From positions 372,001-436,000 of the forward strand of contig NZ_JABBWV010000004.1 in NCBI RefSeq assembly GCF_012999535.1: a DNA stretch of 64,000 nt. The letters run 5' to 3'. Below are positions 9,049 to 17,672 of this stretch, piece after piece (within the stretch, counting starts at the first letter, position 1; every line of letters begins with the position of its first letter). This DNA comes from Microbispora sp. H11081 (GTDB lineage: Bacteria > Actinomycetota > Actinomycetes > Streptosporangiales > Streptosporangiaceae). A program made the translations under genes and the position numbers. Under the pieces are notes generated by a model. It worked only from the letters and a program-made list of their open reading frames with translations. It did not search any database and had not been told where the DNA came from.

Positions 9049-10113
9049 TCAGGACTCGGACTGGAGCTTCGACAGCCGGTTCTGGAACATCCGGACCACC
9101 TCGGGACGGTTGAGGTGCGCCTGCTCGTAGTCCAGCAGCGCGTGCATCTGCTCGGCGGACCTGCCGCGCATCCGCGCCCGCAGCGACGCGACGGAGAGGT
9201 TCGCGTAGCCAGGCATCGGCTCGGCGGTCTCAGCGGTCCCAGCGGTCTTGGTGGTCTCGGCGGCGGCTTCCCCGGCGGGCTGTTCCGCCGTCACCTCGGC
9301 GGTCTTGGCGGCGGGGGCCTTGCGGCGGGTCCTGGTGGCCTTCGGCGCGGCGGCCGTGGCGTCGGGGGTCGTCCCGGCCGCTTCCGAGGTCTCAGGCGCG
9401 GCTTCGGGAGTCTCGGGCGCGGCTGCGGAGGTCGCCGCCGGGGCCTTGCGGCGGGCGCGCGGCTTCTTGGGCGCCTCGGCGGGGGCGGTCTCCGCCTCTC
9501 CTGCGGTCTCCGTGCCCGCTGTGGCTTCCGCGGCTTCGGTGGCCTTGGCGGTGGGCTTCGCGGCCTTCGCAGCAGGCTTCGCGGCAGGCTTGGCGGCGGG
9601 CTTGCGGGTGCGCGGCTTCACCGGGGCGGGGGTCTGGTCCGCGACCTCGGCGGCGGCCGGGGGCTCGACCGTCTCTGCCTTCTCGGCCGCCGGGGTGGCA
9701 GCCGTAGGGGTCTCGGCCGGGGACGGTTCGGCGGGTGTCTCGGCGGGAGACTCCGCAGGGGTCTCGGCAGGGGCCGCTGTGGTCACCGCGTCGGCCTTCT
9801 CGCCCTCCCCGGCGTTCTCGGCCTTCTCGGCCTTCTCGGCCTTCTCGGTCTTGCTCGGCCGGGGGGCGTAGATGACGGGCTTGCGGGGTTCTGTCCGTTC
9901 CCCGGCGGTCTCCGCAGTCTCGGGGGCCTTGGTGGTCTCGGTGGTCTCGGTGGTCCCGGTGGTCGTGGTCTCGGTGCGCTCGCCGTCCGGCGTCTCACCA
10001 CCGGCGAAGCGGTGCCTGATGGTGGACTTGATCTTGTCGCCGGCCACGAGTGCCTGTCCGACCCCGTTCAGAGCGGTCTGTAGGACTGTCGTTATGGCTC
10101 TAAGGACGGACAT
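9049..10113 (-). CDS. Lipid-droplet-associated protein with long low-complexity middle
   Basis: A 354-aa protein. The N-terminus (MSVLRAITTVLQTALNGVGQ, about 35 aa) and the last about 50 residues (YANLSVASLRARMRGRSAEQ, then a helix ending NRLSKLQ) match the conserved ends of the actinobacterial family I know as lipid-droplet-associated proteins (Rv1109c-like). Between them lie roughly 260 residues rich in Ala, Thr, Glu, Pro and Lys. They include repeated AETPAESPAETPAE units and histone H1-like KPAAKPAAK stretches, so the middle is probably disordered. I set the start at the ATG with GGGAG upstream. It is divergent from ispH, the same arrangement as in mycobacteria. Its role here is inferred only from family position. 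Confidence 0.75.
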   Translation of the reverse strand: MSVLRAITTVLQTALNGVGQALVAGDKIKSTIRHRFAGGETPDGERTETTTTGTTETTETTKAPETAETAGERTEPRKPVIYAPRPSKTEKAEKAEKAENAGEGEKADAVTTAAPAETPAESPAETPAEPSPAETPTAATPAAEKAETVEPPAAAEVADQTPAPVKPRTRKPAAKPAAKPAAKAAKPTAKATEAAEATAGTETAGEAETAPAEAPKKPRARRKAPAATSAAAPETPEAAPETSEAAGTTPDATAAAPKATRTRRKAPAAKTAEVTAEQPAGEAAAETTKTAGTAETAEPMPGYANLSVASLRARMRGRSAEQMHALLDYEQAHLNRPEVVRMFQNRLSKLQSES

Positions 10114-10190
10114 TTCGGCTCCCGGGGAGATAGATATCTGGTACACCCAGTCTTGCAAGACCAGGGTCAAGAAGCGGCTCGCGTTCCACA

Positions 10191-10196
10191 TAGCAT
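10191..10196 (+). promoter_or_regulatory. Putative -10 element of ispH (leaderless)
   Basis: TAGCAT fits the actinobacterial TANNNT -10 pattern and ends 6 bases before the ispH ATG at 10203. There is no Shine-Dalgarno in that space, so a leaderless ispH mRNA is likely. I found no convincing -35. Confidence 0.4.
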
Positions 10197-10202
10197 AGGA
10201 AC

Positions 10203-11168
10203 ATGGACGTGCAGACCTCAGCGACCCGCCGTGTCCTGGTCGCCAAGCCCCGCGGTTACTGCGCGGGGGTCGACCGTGCGGTGGAGGCGGTGGAGCGGGC
10301 GCTGGAGCAGTACGGCGCGCCCATCTACGTACGCAAGCAGATCGTGCACAACACCCACGTCGTGAAGACGCTGGAGGAGCGCGGCGCGGTCTTCGTGGAG
10401 GAGACCGAGGAGGTTCCCGAGGGCGCCATCGTCGTCTTCTCCGCCCACGGCGTCGCACCGGCCGTGCACGAGGAGGCCGCGCGCCGCCGGCTGCGGACCG
10501 TCGACGCGACGTGCCCCCTGGTGACCAAGGTGCACAACGAGGCCAAGAGGTTCGCGGCCAAGGACTACGACATCCTGCTCATCGGGCACGAGGGGCACGA
10601 GGAGGTCGAGGGCACCGCGGGCGAGGCGCCGGAGCACGTCCAGCTCGTTGACGGCCTCGACGGCGTCGACGCGGTGTCCGTACGCGACCCGGAGAAGGTG
10701 GTCTGGCTCTCCCAGACGACCCTGTCGGTGGACGAGACGACCGAGACGGTCGCGCGGCTGCGGACGCGGTTCCCCAACCTCATCGACCCGCCGAGCGACG
10801 ACATCTGCTACGCCACCTCCAACAGGCAGACGGCCGTCAAGCAGATCGCCGCCGAGTCCGACCTGGTCATCGTCGTCGGCTCGGCCAACTCCTCCAACTC
10901 CAAGCGGCTGGTCGAGGTCGCCAAGGACTACGGCGCGGCCGCCTCCTACCTCGTCGACGACGCCTCGTTCGTACGGGACGAGTGGCTGGAGGGTGTGCGT
11001 ACGGTCGGTCTGACGAGCGGCGCCTCCGTCCCGGAGGAACTGGTGCAGGGTGTGCTCGCCAAGCTGGCCGGCCATGGCTTCACCGACGTCGAGGAGGTCG
11101 AGTCGGTGCGGGAGAGCATGCGCTTCGCCCTGCCGCACGAGCTCCGCAAGGACCTCCGCGCGGTCTGA
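10203..11168 (+). CDS. ispH: 4-hydroxy-3-methylbut-2-enyl diphosphate reductase
   Basis: The last enzyme of the MEP isoprenoid pathway, producing IPP and DMAPP. The protein is 321 aa. The three iron-sulfur cysteines are visible in [32 protein letters not shown] and [18 protein letters not shown]. It also has [19 protein letters not shown] and a [16 protein letters not shown] segment typical of LytB/IspH. It is divergent from the lipid-droplet-associated gene and convergent with the DUF6542 gene, 9 bp apart. Confidence 0.96.
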   Translation: MDVQTSATRRVLVAKPRGYCAGVDRAVEAVERALEQYGAPIYVRKQIVHNTHVVKTLEERGAVFVEETEEVPEGAIVVFSAHGVAPAVHEEAARRRLRTVDATCPLVTKVHNEAKRFAAKDYDILLIGHEGHEEVEGTAGEAPEHVQLVDGLDGVDAVSVRDPEKVVWLSQTTLSVDETTETVARLRTRFPNLIDPPSDDICYATSNRQTAVKQIAAESDLVIVVGSANSSNSKRLVEVAKDYGAAASYLVDDASFVRDEWLEGVRTVGLTSGASVPEELVQGVLAKLAGHGFTDVEEVESVRESMRFALPHELRKDLRAV

Positions 11169-11177
11169 CCGGCGGGG

Positions 11178-11666
11178 TCACTCGTCGGCGGCCCTGCCGT
11201 ACACGCGGGGCTCGAAGTAGCCCTCGGGCTCGGGGTCGAACCCGCCGCCACGGCGGGAGCGGGAGGCATGGGCCGGGGCGGGCGCAGGCGCGCCCCGCAA
11301 CTCCTTCACGTTGGCGGGCAGGCCGCGGAACCACGCGGCCCCCAGGGCCAGCGCGGACCCGAGGAACAGCCACGGCGCGCCGGACGACAGCGCGGTGAAC
11401 ATGCCGAGCCCGAACGCCTTGAGCGCCGAGCCGGACCCGAGCGCCCGTACGAGTTCCACCATCAGGGCGGCGGTGAAGAAGACCAGCGGGGGCGTCACCA
11501 CCAGCGGCAGCAGGTCCCTGGGACGCACCAGCAGGGCCGCGGCGAGGCACCCGGCCACGAACGCCGGCCCGGGCAGGAACGGCATGCCCACCACAGTGAT
11601 CACGAAGAGCATGACAATCGCCCCCCGAGCGGTCAGCCGCAGCCCCGCTCGACCGGTGCCTGTCAT
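11178..11666 (-). CDS. DUF6542-type membrane protein
   Basis: A 162-aa protein with about four hydrophobic helices in residues 10-115 (for example GAIVMLFVITVVGMPFLPG and AGCLAAALLVRPRDLLPLVV), then a short cytoplasmic Pro/Arg-rich tail ending in PEPEGYFEPRVYGRAADE. The position between ispH and ychF matches Rv1111c of M. tuberculosis, which belongs to this uncharacterised family. The function is unknown. Confidence 0.75.
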   Translation of the reverse strand: MTGTGRAGLRLTARGAIVMLFVITVVGMPFLPGPAFVAGCLAAALLVRPRDLLPLVVTPPLVFFTAALMVELVRALGSGSALKAFGLGMFTALSSGAPWLFLGSALALGAAWFRGLPANVKELRGAPAPAPAHASRSRRGGGFDPEPEGYFEPRVYGRAADE

Positions 11667-11676
11667 CGGGCCCCCC

Positions 11677-12999
11677 TTACGACAAGTCTCGCGTCAATTT
11701 ACCGTTCTGAGGATGCGGGGGAGGGGCGCTTACCCGCTCTTCACCATCGAGTTCCGGGATGGCGACCGGCCGGGGGACCTCCTCCACCGCCGCCGGGGCG
11801 TCGAGCGAGTAGTCCACCAGGCCGAGGTCGTTCATCTTCCGCGCGCTGACCAGGACACGGCTCTCCAGCGAGCCGACTGTCTGGTTGTAGGCGGTTACCG
11901 CTCTGGTGAGCGCCTTGCCCAGGTTGTCCACGTGCCGCCCGAGGGCGCCGAGCCGGTCGTACAGCTCCTTGCCGAGGTCGAAGACGGCCTTGGCGTTCTC
12001 GTTGACCGCCGTCTGCTGCCAGGCGTACTGCGCGGTGCGGAGCATCGTGACGAGCGTGGTCGGCGTGGCGATGTGGACGCGCCTGCGCATGGCGTGCTCG
12101 AGCAGTCCGGGGTCGCGCTCCAGGGCGGGCGCGAGGAACGCCTCGCCGGGGATGAACAGGACCACGAACTCGGGCGACGGGCTGAACGCCTGCCAGTAGG
12201 ACTTGGCCGCTAACCGGTCCACGTGCTCGCGCAGGTGCCGCGCGTGGGCGTCCAGCCGGGCCGAGGCGAATTCGGGATCGGCGGCCTCGGCCGCGTCCAG
12301 GTAGGCCGCGAGGGACACCTTCGCGTCCACGATGACGTTCTTGCCGCCGGTGAGCCGTACGACCATGTCGGGCCGGACCACGCCGTCGCGGGTGACGGCG
12401 CTCACCTGCTCGTCGAAGTCGCAGAAGCGGGCCATCCCGGCGATCTCCGCCACCCGGCGCAGTTGCAGCTCTCCCCAGCGGCCCCGCGCCTCCGGCCGCT
12501 GCAGCGCGCGCACCAGGGCGTCCGTCTGCGCCTTGAGCCGGTCGGAGCTCTGCCGTACGAACTCCATCTGCTTGCTCAGCTCCGCGCGGGCGGCGCGGGC
12601 GCCCGACTCGCTCTCCCTGAGCTGGTTCTCCACCTTGGCGAGGGTCTCCCGCAGCGGCGCGACCAGGTTCTCGACCGCCTGCCTGCGCTGGTCGAGATCA
12701 CCGGCGGCCTCCGCTCTCGTGGTGTTGAGCCGGTTCTCCGCGAGTTCGAGGAAGCGCAGGTTGGCGACATCGAGCGCGTGCGCGGAGACGGCCTGGAACC
12801 GCTCGGTGAGCTGGTTCTCGACGTACGCCACCTTGTCCTCGGCCGCCCGCGTCCTCGCCTCGGCCTCGGCCACCCTCGCGGCGGCCTGGGCGGCACGGCC
12901 GGCCGTCCGTGCCGCGGCCAGCGCGAGGCCGATCACCAGCCCCACGGCGACTCCCAGTACGAGTGCGACGACATCCACGGTCTGGATGATTTCAGGCAT
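11677..12999 (-). CDS. rmuC: DNA recombination protein RmuC
   Basis: A 440-aa protein counted from the ATG at 12999; the frame extends further upstream without a better start. An N-terminal membrane helix (VVALVLGVAVGLVIGLALA) is followed by a long coiled coil (about residues 30-160, Ala/Glu/Arg-rich heptads). The RmuC nuclease-like core includes RPEARGRWGELQLRRVAEIA, VIVDAKVSLAAYLDA and VVLFIPGEAFLAPAL. Family members limit DNA inversions at short inverted repeats. The gene is divergent from ychF with 88 bp between starts. Confidence 0.9.
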   Translation of the reverse strand: MPEIIQTVDVVALVLGVAVGLVIGLALAAARTAGRAAQAAARVAEAEARTRAAEDKVAYVENQLTERFQAVSAHALDVANLRFLELAENRLNTTRAEAAGDLDQRRQAVENLVAPLRETLAKVENQLRESESGARAARAELSKQMEFVRQSSDRLKAQTDALVRALQRPEARGRWGELQLRRVAEIAGMARFCDFDEQVSAVTRDGVVRPDMVVRLTGGKNVIVDAKVSLAAYLDAAEAADPEFASARLDAHARHLREHVDRLAAKSYWQAFSPSPEFVVLFIPGEAFLAPALERDPGLLEHAMRRRVHIATPTTLVTMLRTAQYAWQQTAVNENAKAVFDLGKELYDRLGALGRHVDNLGKALTRAVTAYNQTVGSLESRVLVSARKMNDLGLVDYSLDAPAAVEEVPRPVAIPELDGEERVSAPPPHPQNGKLTRDLS

Positions 13000-13087
13000 T
13001 GGCGTGCCAAACAGGGAGGCGCGCCTGGGAGCGGGCCGAGGCCGTCGATGTCCGGCGCACCCGCCGAGACCCCTAAACTCGGGGTAC

Positions 13088-14176
<1,089 letters not shown>

Positions 14177-14194
14177 CCCTGCGCCCGCGCCGCA

Positions 14195-14644
14195 CTAGAC
14201 CACGTCGAACTCGTTGCCCTCGGGGTCAGCCATCGCCACCGCGTAGTGGTCGACCCCGGGCTCCGACAGCACCCGCACCACGGACGCCCCTGCCTGGACG
14301 AGCCGCTCCACCTCGGCGTCCACTCGCGCCTTCCTGACCTCCAGCGGCACGTCCTCCCGCCTGCCGCCCGCCTTCACGTCCAGGTGGAGCCTGTTCTTGA
14401 CCACCTTGCCCTCAGGCACCTGCTGAAACCAGATCCTCGGCCCGTGCCCCTCGGGATCGACGATGCTGTCGCTGCCGTCCCCCTCGCCCAGTTCGTCCTC
14501 CGGCACTCCGATACCGCGCCAGTAGTCCCGCCAGGTCTCGAATCCATCCGGCGGCGGCTCCACCGTGTACCGCAGCGCGCTCGCCCAGAACCGGGCCATC
14601 CGCTCGGGCGCCGCGCAATCGATGACCAGCTGATAAGAGACCAT
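14195..14644 (-). CDS. VOC-family (glyoxalase-like) protein
   Basis: A 149-aa protein with two beta-alpha-beta-beta-beta modules of the vicinal oxygen chelate fold: YQLVIDCAAPERMARFWASA, then RIWFQQVPEGKVVKNRLHLD and a final DHYAVAMADPEGNEFDVV. The PEGNEFDV ending is typical of small actinobacterial glyoxalase-like proteins. The metal-ligand pattern is incomplete, so an enzymatic role is unproven. I chose the start at 14644 because AGG lies 9 bases upstream; an ATG at 14653 is also possible. It is convergent with ychF. Confidence 0.8.
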   Translation of the reverse strand: MVSYQLVIDCAAPERMARFWASALRYTVEPPPDGFETWRDYWRGIGVPEDELGEGDGSDSIVDPEGHGPRIWFQQVPEGKVVKNRLHLDVKAGGRREDVPLEVRKARVDAEVERLVQAGASVVRVLSEPGVDHYAVAMADPEGNEFDVV

Positions 14645-15088
14645 GGCGGCCATCCTGCCGGACCCCGGGCGCGCAAAGCGGCGGTCACGGCGGCGAGGGC
14701 CCGCCATCGGGCGTGAGCGGCGGGCTCGCCGTGCTCCGGGCGCGGAAACCCCGCGACGATCAGGGCAGGACAATCTCAGACTGCTCCGCCGTCCAAGCAG
14801 TCGCAAAACGCCACCCCGCATCACCCGGCGCAGCTCTCCCTCCGGTCAGATCCTCGATGGCCTGCGTAAACGCTTGAGCCAACTGACCTAGACGCATTCG
14901 GGAAGCACGATGAAGCATCGAGATGAGGCCGTTTGGGTGCGAAGTCGCCCGTATTTCTCCCTTTCGCGACAAATTTCATTTCGTGTCGTAATCCGGCATG
15001 AATGTGAAGGGAGCGGCCTAATTCGGGCACCGGGATAAGCCCAGGTGGCCCGACCTGCCGAGGCCTGATCGGGCCCAAGGAGGGGACC
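14645..15088. other. Gene-poor stretch, lower GC
   Basis: I see no confident gene in these 444 bases. Composition is visibly more AT-rich than the neighbours between about 14880 and 15010, fitting a promoter and leader for the secreted protein at 15089. A short reverse-strand reading frame (14760-14972) is listed separately with low confidence. A strong Shine-Dalgarno (AAGGAGG, about 15077-15083) precedes the downstream ATG. I found no recognisable riboswitch. Confidence 0.5.
14760..14972 (-). CDS. Doubtful 70-aa reading frame, possibly a gene remnant
   Basis: The translation looks protein-like (RLGQLAQAFTQAIEDLTGG, then GWRFATAWTAEQ). However, third codon positions are much less GC-rich than in every neighbour, and I recognise no family. 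It could be the remnant of a decayed gene or a chance frame. Confidence 0.2.
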   Translation of the reverse strand: MSRKGEIRATSHPNGLISMLHRASRMRLGQLAQAFTQAIEDLTGGRAAPGDAGWRFATAWTAEQSEIVLP

Positions 15089-15925
15089 ATGCATCGGAAA
15101 TCCAAACAGCTCGCTCTCGCGGCGATCGTCGCCTCGACCTGCACGGCCGGCGGAATCGCGCTGCTCGGCGGTACCGCCTCGGCGGCCACGAGCGCACCCC
15201 TCGCGGGCGAGCCCGGCTCGGTGCGGGTGACGTCGTACACCGTCAGTGAGCCGCTGCTTGCGGAATCCGCGTCCCAGCTCAGGACGATCTCGGCACCGCT
15301 GATCAGCGCGCCGCTGATCGAGGAGAGCGCGCCGGTCTTCGTCTCGCAGGCGTACCCGACGACCGGCCTGATGTCCCAGGCGCCGCAGCTCACCGTCTCC
15401 ATGCCGGAGATGCCCGTACCGAGGCTGCCGCGGACCGTCTCGGTCACGGTGCGCGAGCAGTTCCCGGCGCAGTGGTCCCCGCGGGAGTACAGCCGTTCCA
15501 GCCTGTACAGCTCGTCGTGGCGCAGCGAGTCGCCGCGTACGGAGAGCCTGCGGAGCGAGTCGTTCCCTGGCGCGTCGATGGAGCAGACGGCGGCGGAGGC
15601 CCGCCAGAGCATCAGGGACGAGGCGACCAACGCCAGGCAGCAGATCATGCAGGAGGCGACGAACGCGCAGCAGCGCATCGAGCAGATGTCGCTGAACGCA
15701 CAGCAGCGGTTGTCCGAGGCGCAGTCGTCGGCGAGCGAGTCACAGAGCTCCTCGCTGCCGCAGAGCGCTCCGGAAAGCGCCACGGAGAGCAGCACTCTGG
15801 AGAGCGCCCCTGAGAGCCTCCCGTCCTCTACCTCGGGGTCGGAGAGCGTGCCGCCGGCGGGCATCCCGGAGACCTCGCTCGAGTCGTCCTCCTCGTCCTC
15901 CTCGTCCTCCTCGGAGGCGTGCTAG
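15089..15925 (+). CDS. Secreted Ser-rich protein with C-terminal Cys
   Basis: A 278-aa protein not matched to a family. A clear Sec signal peptide occupies residues 1-32 (KSKQLALAAIVASTCTAGGI, cleavage near TASAA). A beta-prone region has repeated SAPLISAPLIEESAP. Residues about 160-215 form a heptad-like helix with the repeated word (E)ATNAQQ/R (DEATNARQQIMQEATNAQQR). The last 65 residues are almost only Ser, Glu and Pro, finishing in a run of ten Ser and then Glu-Ala-Cys. The C-terminal cysteine is unusual and could allow disulfide or covalent attachment. It has strong AAGGAGG and its own terminator, so it is probably a single-gene transcript. Confidence 0.72.
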   Translation: MHRKSKQLALAAIVASTCTAGGIALLGGTASAATSAPLAGEPGSVRVTSYTVSEPLLAESASQLRTISAPLISAPLIEESAPVFVSQAYPTTGLMSQAPQLTVSMPEMPVPRLPRTVSVTVREQFPAQWSPREYSRSSLYSSSWRSESPRTESLRSESFPGASMEQTAAEARQSIRDEATNARQQIMQEATNAQQRIEQMSLNAQQRLSEAQSSASESQSSSLPQSAPESATESSTLESAPESLPSSTSGSESVPPAGIPETSLESSSSSSSSSSEAC

Positions 15926-15952
15926 TAGGGCGCAGGCAGCGTTCACGACACG

Positions 15953-15977
15953 ACGGCCCCGCCAGGTGCGGGGCCGT
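15953..15977 (+). terminator. Intrinsic-type terminator hairpin after the Ser-rich protein gene
   Basis: A perfect 10-bp inverted repeat, acggccccgc and gcggggccgt, with a 5-base loop, 28 bases after the stop codon. No U tract follows, which is usual in high-GC actinobacteria. Confidence 0.8.
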
Positions 15978-16301
15978 CCGCTGTCCGTCGGCTGTCCGCG
16001 CGCGGGGGTGCGGTCGGTTTCGATATGCCTGCGAGCTGCGAAGACAGCAATAGGTGGCGGTTAGGTAATCGATGTACCGGCTGGCCAGGCGTAACGTGCT
16101 TTTCCGCGGAGTGGATAGGCGTGGGGCGTCTCGACGGGATGTGGACCCGGTTTGCTCGGTCGCGGCGATGCTTGCACCATGGGCGTGGCTTACCTGGAAG
16201 AATTGGCGAGACCGCTAGGGTGAATACTTCAATGCGGTTAACCGGATCGAGAGCAAGAGGAAACCGCGCCAGCCGGAGGGATCGGCGCGAGCGGAGGCGT
16301 G
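15978..16301. other. Intergenic region upstream of the conjugation-like operon
   Basis: About 324 bases with no supported gene; frames on both strands here lack family features. It is AT-richer than the coding sequence (for example 16030-16120 and 16195-16250) and should hold the promoter for the operon starting at 16302. I could not identify a convincing -35/-10 pair or att-like repeat. Confidence 0.5.
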
Positions 16302-17312
16302 ATGGCTCGCAGGTCAGACGTCCAGCAGGATCCGCGGATCGCTGGCGACCCTGACCCGTACCCACTGGAAGGCTTCGATCCGGCGAGCGCCGGGCGCGCC
16401 GCGGCCCCCCGCCGCAGAGGCTGGAGCGGCGGCGGAGGCCGCTGGCTCGTCTGGACGGGGCGGGTCATCGTCTGGGCGCTGATCGTCGTCATCGTGGTCA
16501 ACGGCGTCCGTGCGATCTTCGAGCGCTCCCTGGAGGGCGACGGCGTCCCCGCGCCGGCGGCCGGGACGGCGACCTCCGGGTTCCCCACGACGCAGGCGGC
16601 GGCCTTCGCCAACCAGTTCGCGGCGGTCTACCTCAACTACGACGCGGCCAACCCCCAGCAGCGCGCGGAGCGGCTGAGGGCGTTCCTGCCCGAGGGCGCG
16701 GACGATCAGTTCGGATGGAACGGCTACGGGCGCATGTCGGCGGGGGCCTTCCAGTTCGCCGGGATCGAGGTTGCCGACGACCACAACGCCCGGGTGACCG
16801 TGACGTACCAGTCAGGGGGCAGCCGTGGGCTGCTGTCCGTGCCGGTCTACTACGACAACGGCAGGTTCGTGGTCTCGGCCCAGCCGGCCCTGCTGCCCGC
16901 GCCGGGTCCCGCCGGCCTGCCGCAGCTCCCCGACCCCGACCGCGACTCCGCCACAGAGGCCGAACTGCGTCCCCAGCTCGAAGGCTTCTTCAAGGCGTAC
17001 GCCACCGGCAACCAGGTTGACCTGCAGCGGTACGTCGCGAGCGGGGTGACCGTCAACGGGTTCGGCGGCGACTTCACCCTCGCCGAACTGAAGGACGTCG
17101 TGGTCCCGCCGGGCGGCACCGACAGCAGGAAGGTCACGGCGGTGGTCGTGTGGGCGGTGGCGTCCGGCGACCAGGTGGCGCAGGCGAGCCCGGCCCAGGA
17201 CCCGGCGGCGGAGCCCGCCGGTCTCGAGCAGGCCTATCAGTTGACGATCGAGAAGCAGGGCGGCAAGTGGTTCGTCAGGGACATCCAGGGTGCGAGCCGG
17301 TCCGTGGGGTAG
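16302..17312 (+). CDS. TcpC/VirB8-like conjugal transfer protein
   Basis: A 336-aa bitopic membrane protein. A cytoplasmic N-terminus rich in Arg and Gly is followed by one transmembrane helix (VWTGRVIVWALIVVIVVNGV, about residues 48-67). Two NTF2/VirB8-like extracytoplasmic repeats come next, the first around FANQFAAVYLNYDAANPQQR and the second around LRPQLEGFFKAYATGNQVDL. This two-repeat layout is that of TcpC from Gram-positive conjugation systems, which scaffolds the transfer channel. The start at ATG 16302 is preferred over GTG 16299 because GGAGG lies just ahead. It is the first gene of a seven-gene same-strand cluster. Confidence 0.78.
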   Translation: MARRSDVQQDPRIAGDPDPYPLEGFDPASAGRAAAPRRRGWSGGGGRWLVWTGRVIVWALIVVIVVNGVRAIFERSLEGDGVPAPAAGTATSGFPTTQAAAFANQFAAVYLNYDAANPQQRAERLRAFLPEGADDQFGWNGYGRMSAGAFQFAGIEVADDHNARVTVTYQSGGSRGLLSVPVYYDNGRFVVSAQPALLPAPGPAGLPQLPDPDRDSATEAELRPQLEGFFKAYATGNQVDLQRYVASGVTVNGFGGDFTLAELKDVVVPPGGTDSRKVTAVVVWAVASGDQVAQASPAQDPAAEPAGLEQAYQLTIEKQGGKWFVRDIQGASRSVG

Positions 17313-17362
17313 CGCATGCACGGCACAGACATCGCTGATCCATACCCCCGGGAGGGCGAGAG

Positions 17363-17650
17363 TTGATACTGAAGACCATCACGGACCATGTGCTCGATCT
17401 GGCGGCGCCGTCGGCGCCGCCGACGACGGGCATCAACACCGAAGGTCTCGCCGACTTCCTCCGGAAGTTCTTCGCCCCGCTCTTCCTCGCGATCGTCTCC
17501 GTCGTGGCGCTCTTCTTCCTCTTCACCCGTGAGATCACCAGGTTCGTCCAGTTCATCATCCTGGCGATCGCGATCGGCGTGATCTTCTACGTTCCCAACA
17601 TCATCGAGGTGACGGCGAAGGCGATCGCGGGCGCACTCGGCATCAAGTGA
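17363..17650 (+). CDS. Small two-helix membrane protein of the transfer cluster
   Basis: A 95-aa protein beginning at TTG, supported by GGGAGGG six to seven bases upstream. After a soluble N-terminus there are two hydrophobic helices (FFAPLFLAIVSVVALFFLFT and FVQFIILAIAIGVIFYVPNI) separated by a short loop. The size and topology resemble VirB2/TrbC pilin-like or TcpD-like components, but the sequence gives no firm family. Its position between the TcpC-like and TcpE-like genes supports a channel component. Confidence 0.7.
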   Translation: MILKTITDHVLDLAAPSAPPTTGINTEGLADFLRKFFAPLFLAIVSVVALFFLFTREITRFVQFIILAIAIGVIFYVPNIIEVTAKAIAGALGIK

Positions 17651-17672
17651 CCGGGCGGAGAGGAGGTTCGGG

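Noticed and set aside
14990-15088. Possible cyclic-di-AMP (ydaO-type) riboswitch before the secreted protein
   Set aside because: Some GGGATAAGCCC-like sequence resembles it superficially, but the conserved core and pairing pattern could not be laid out.
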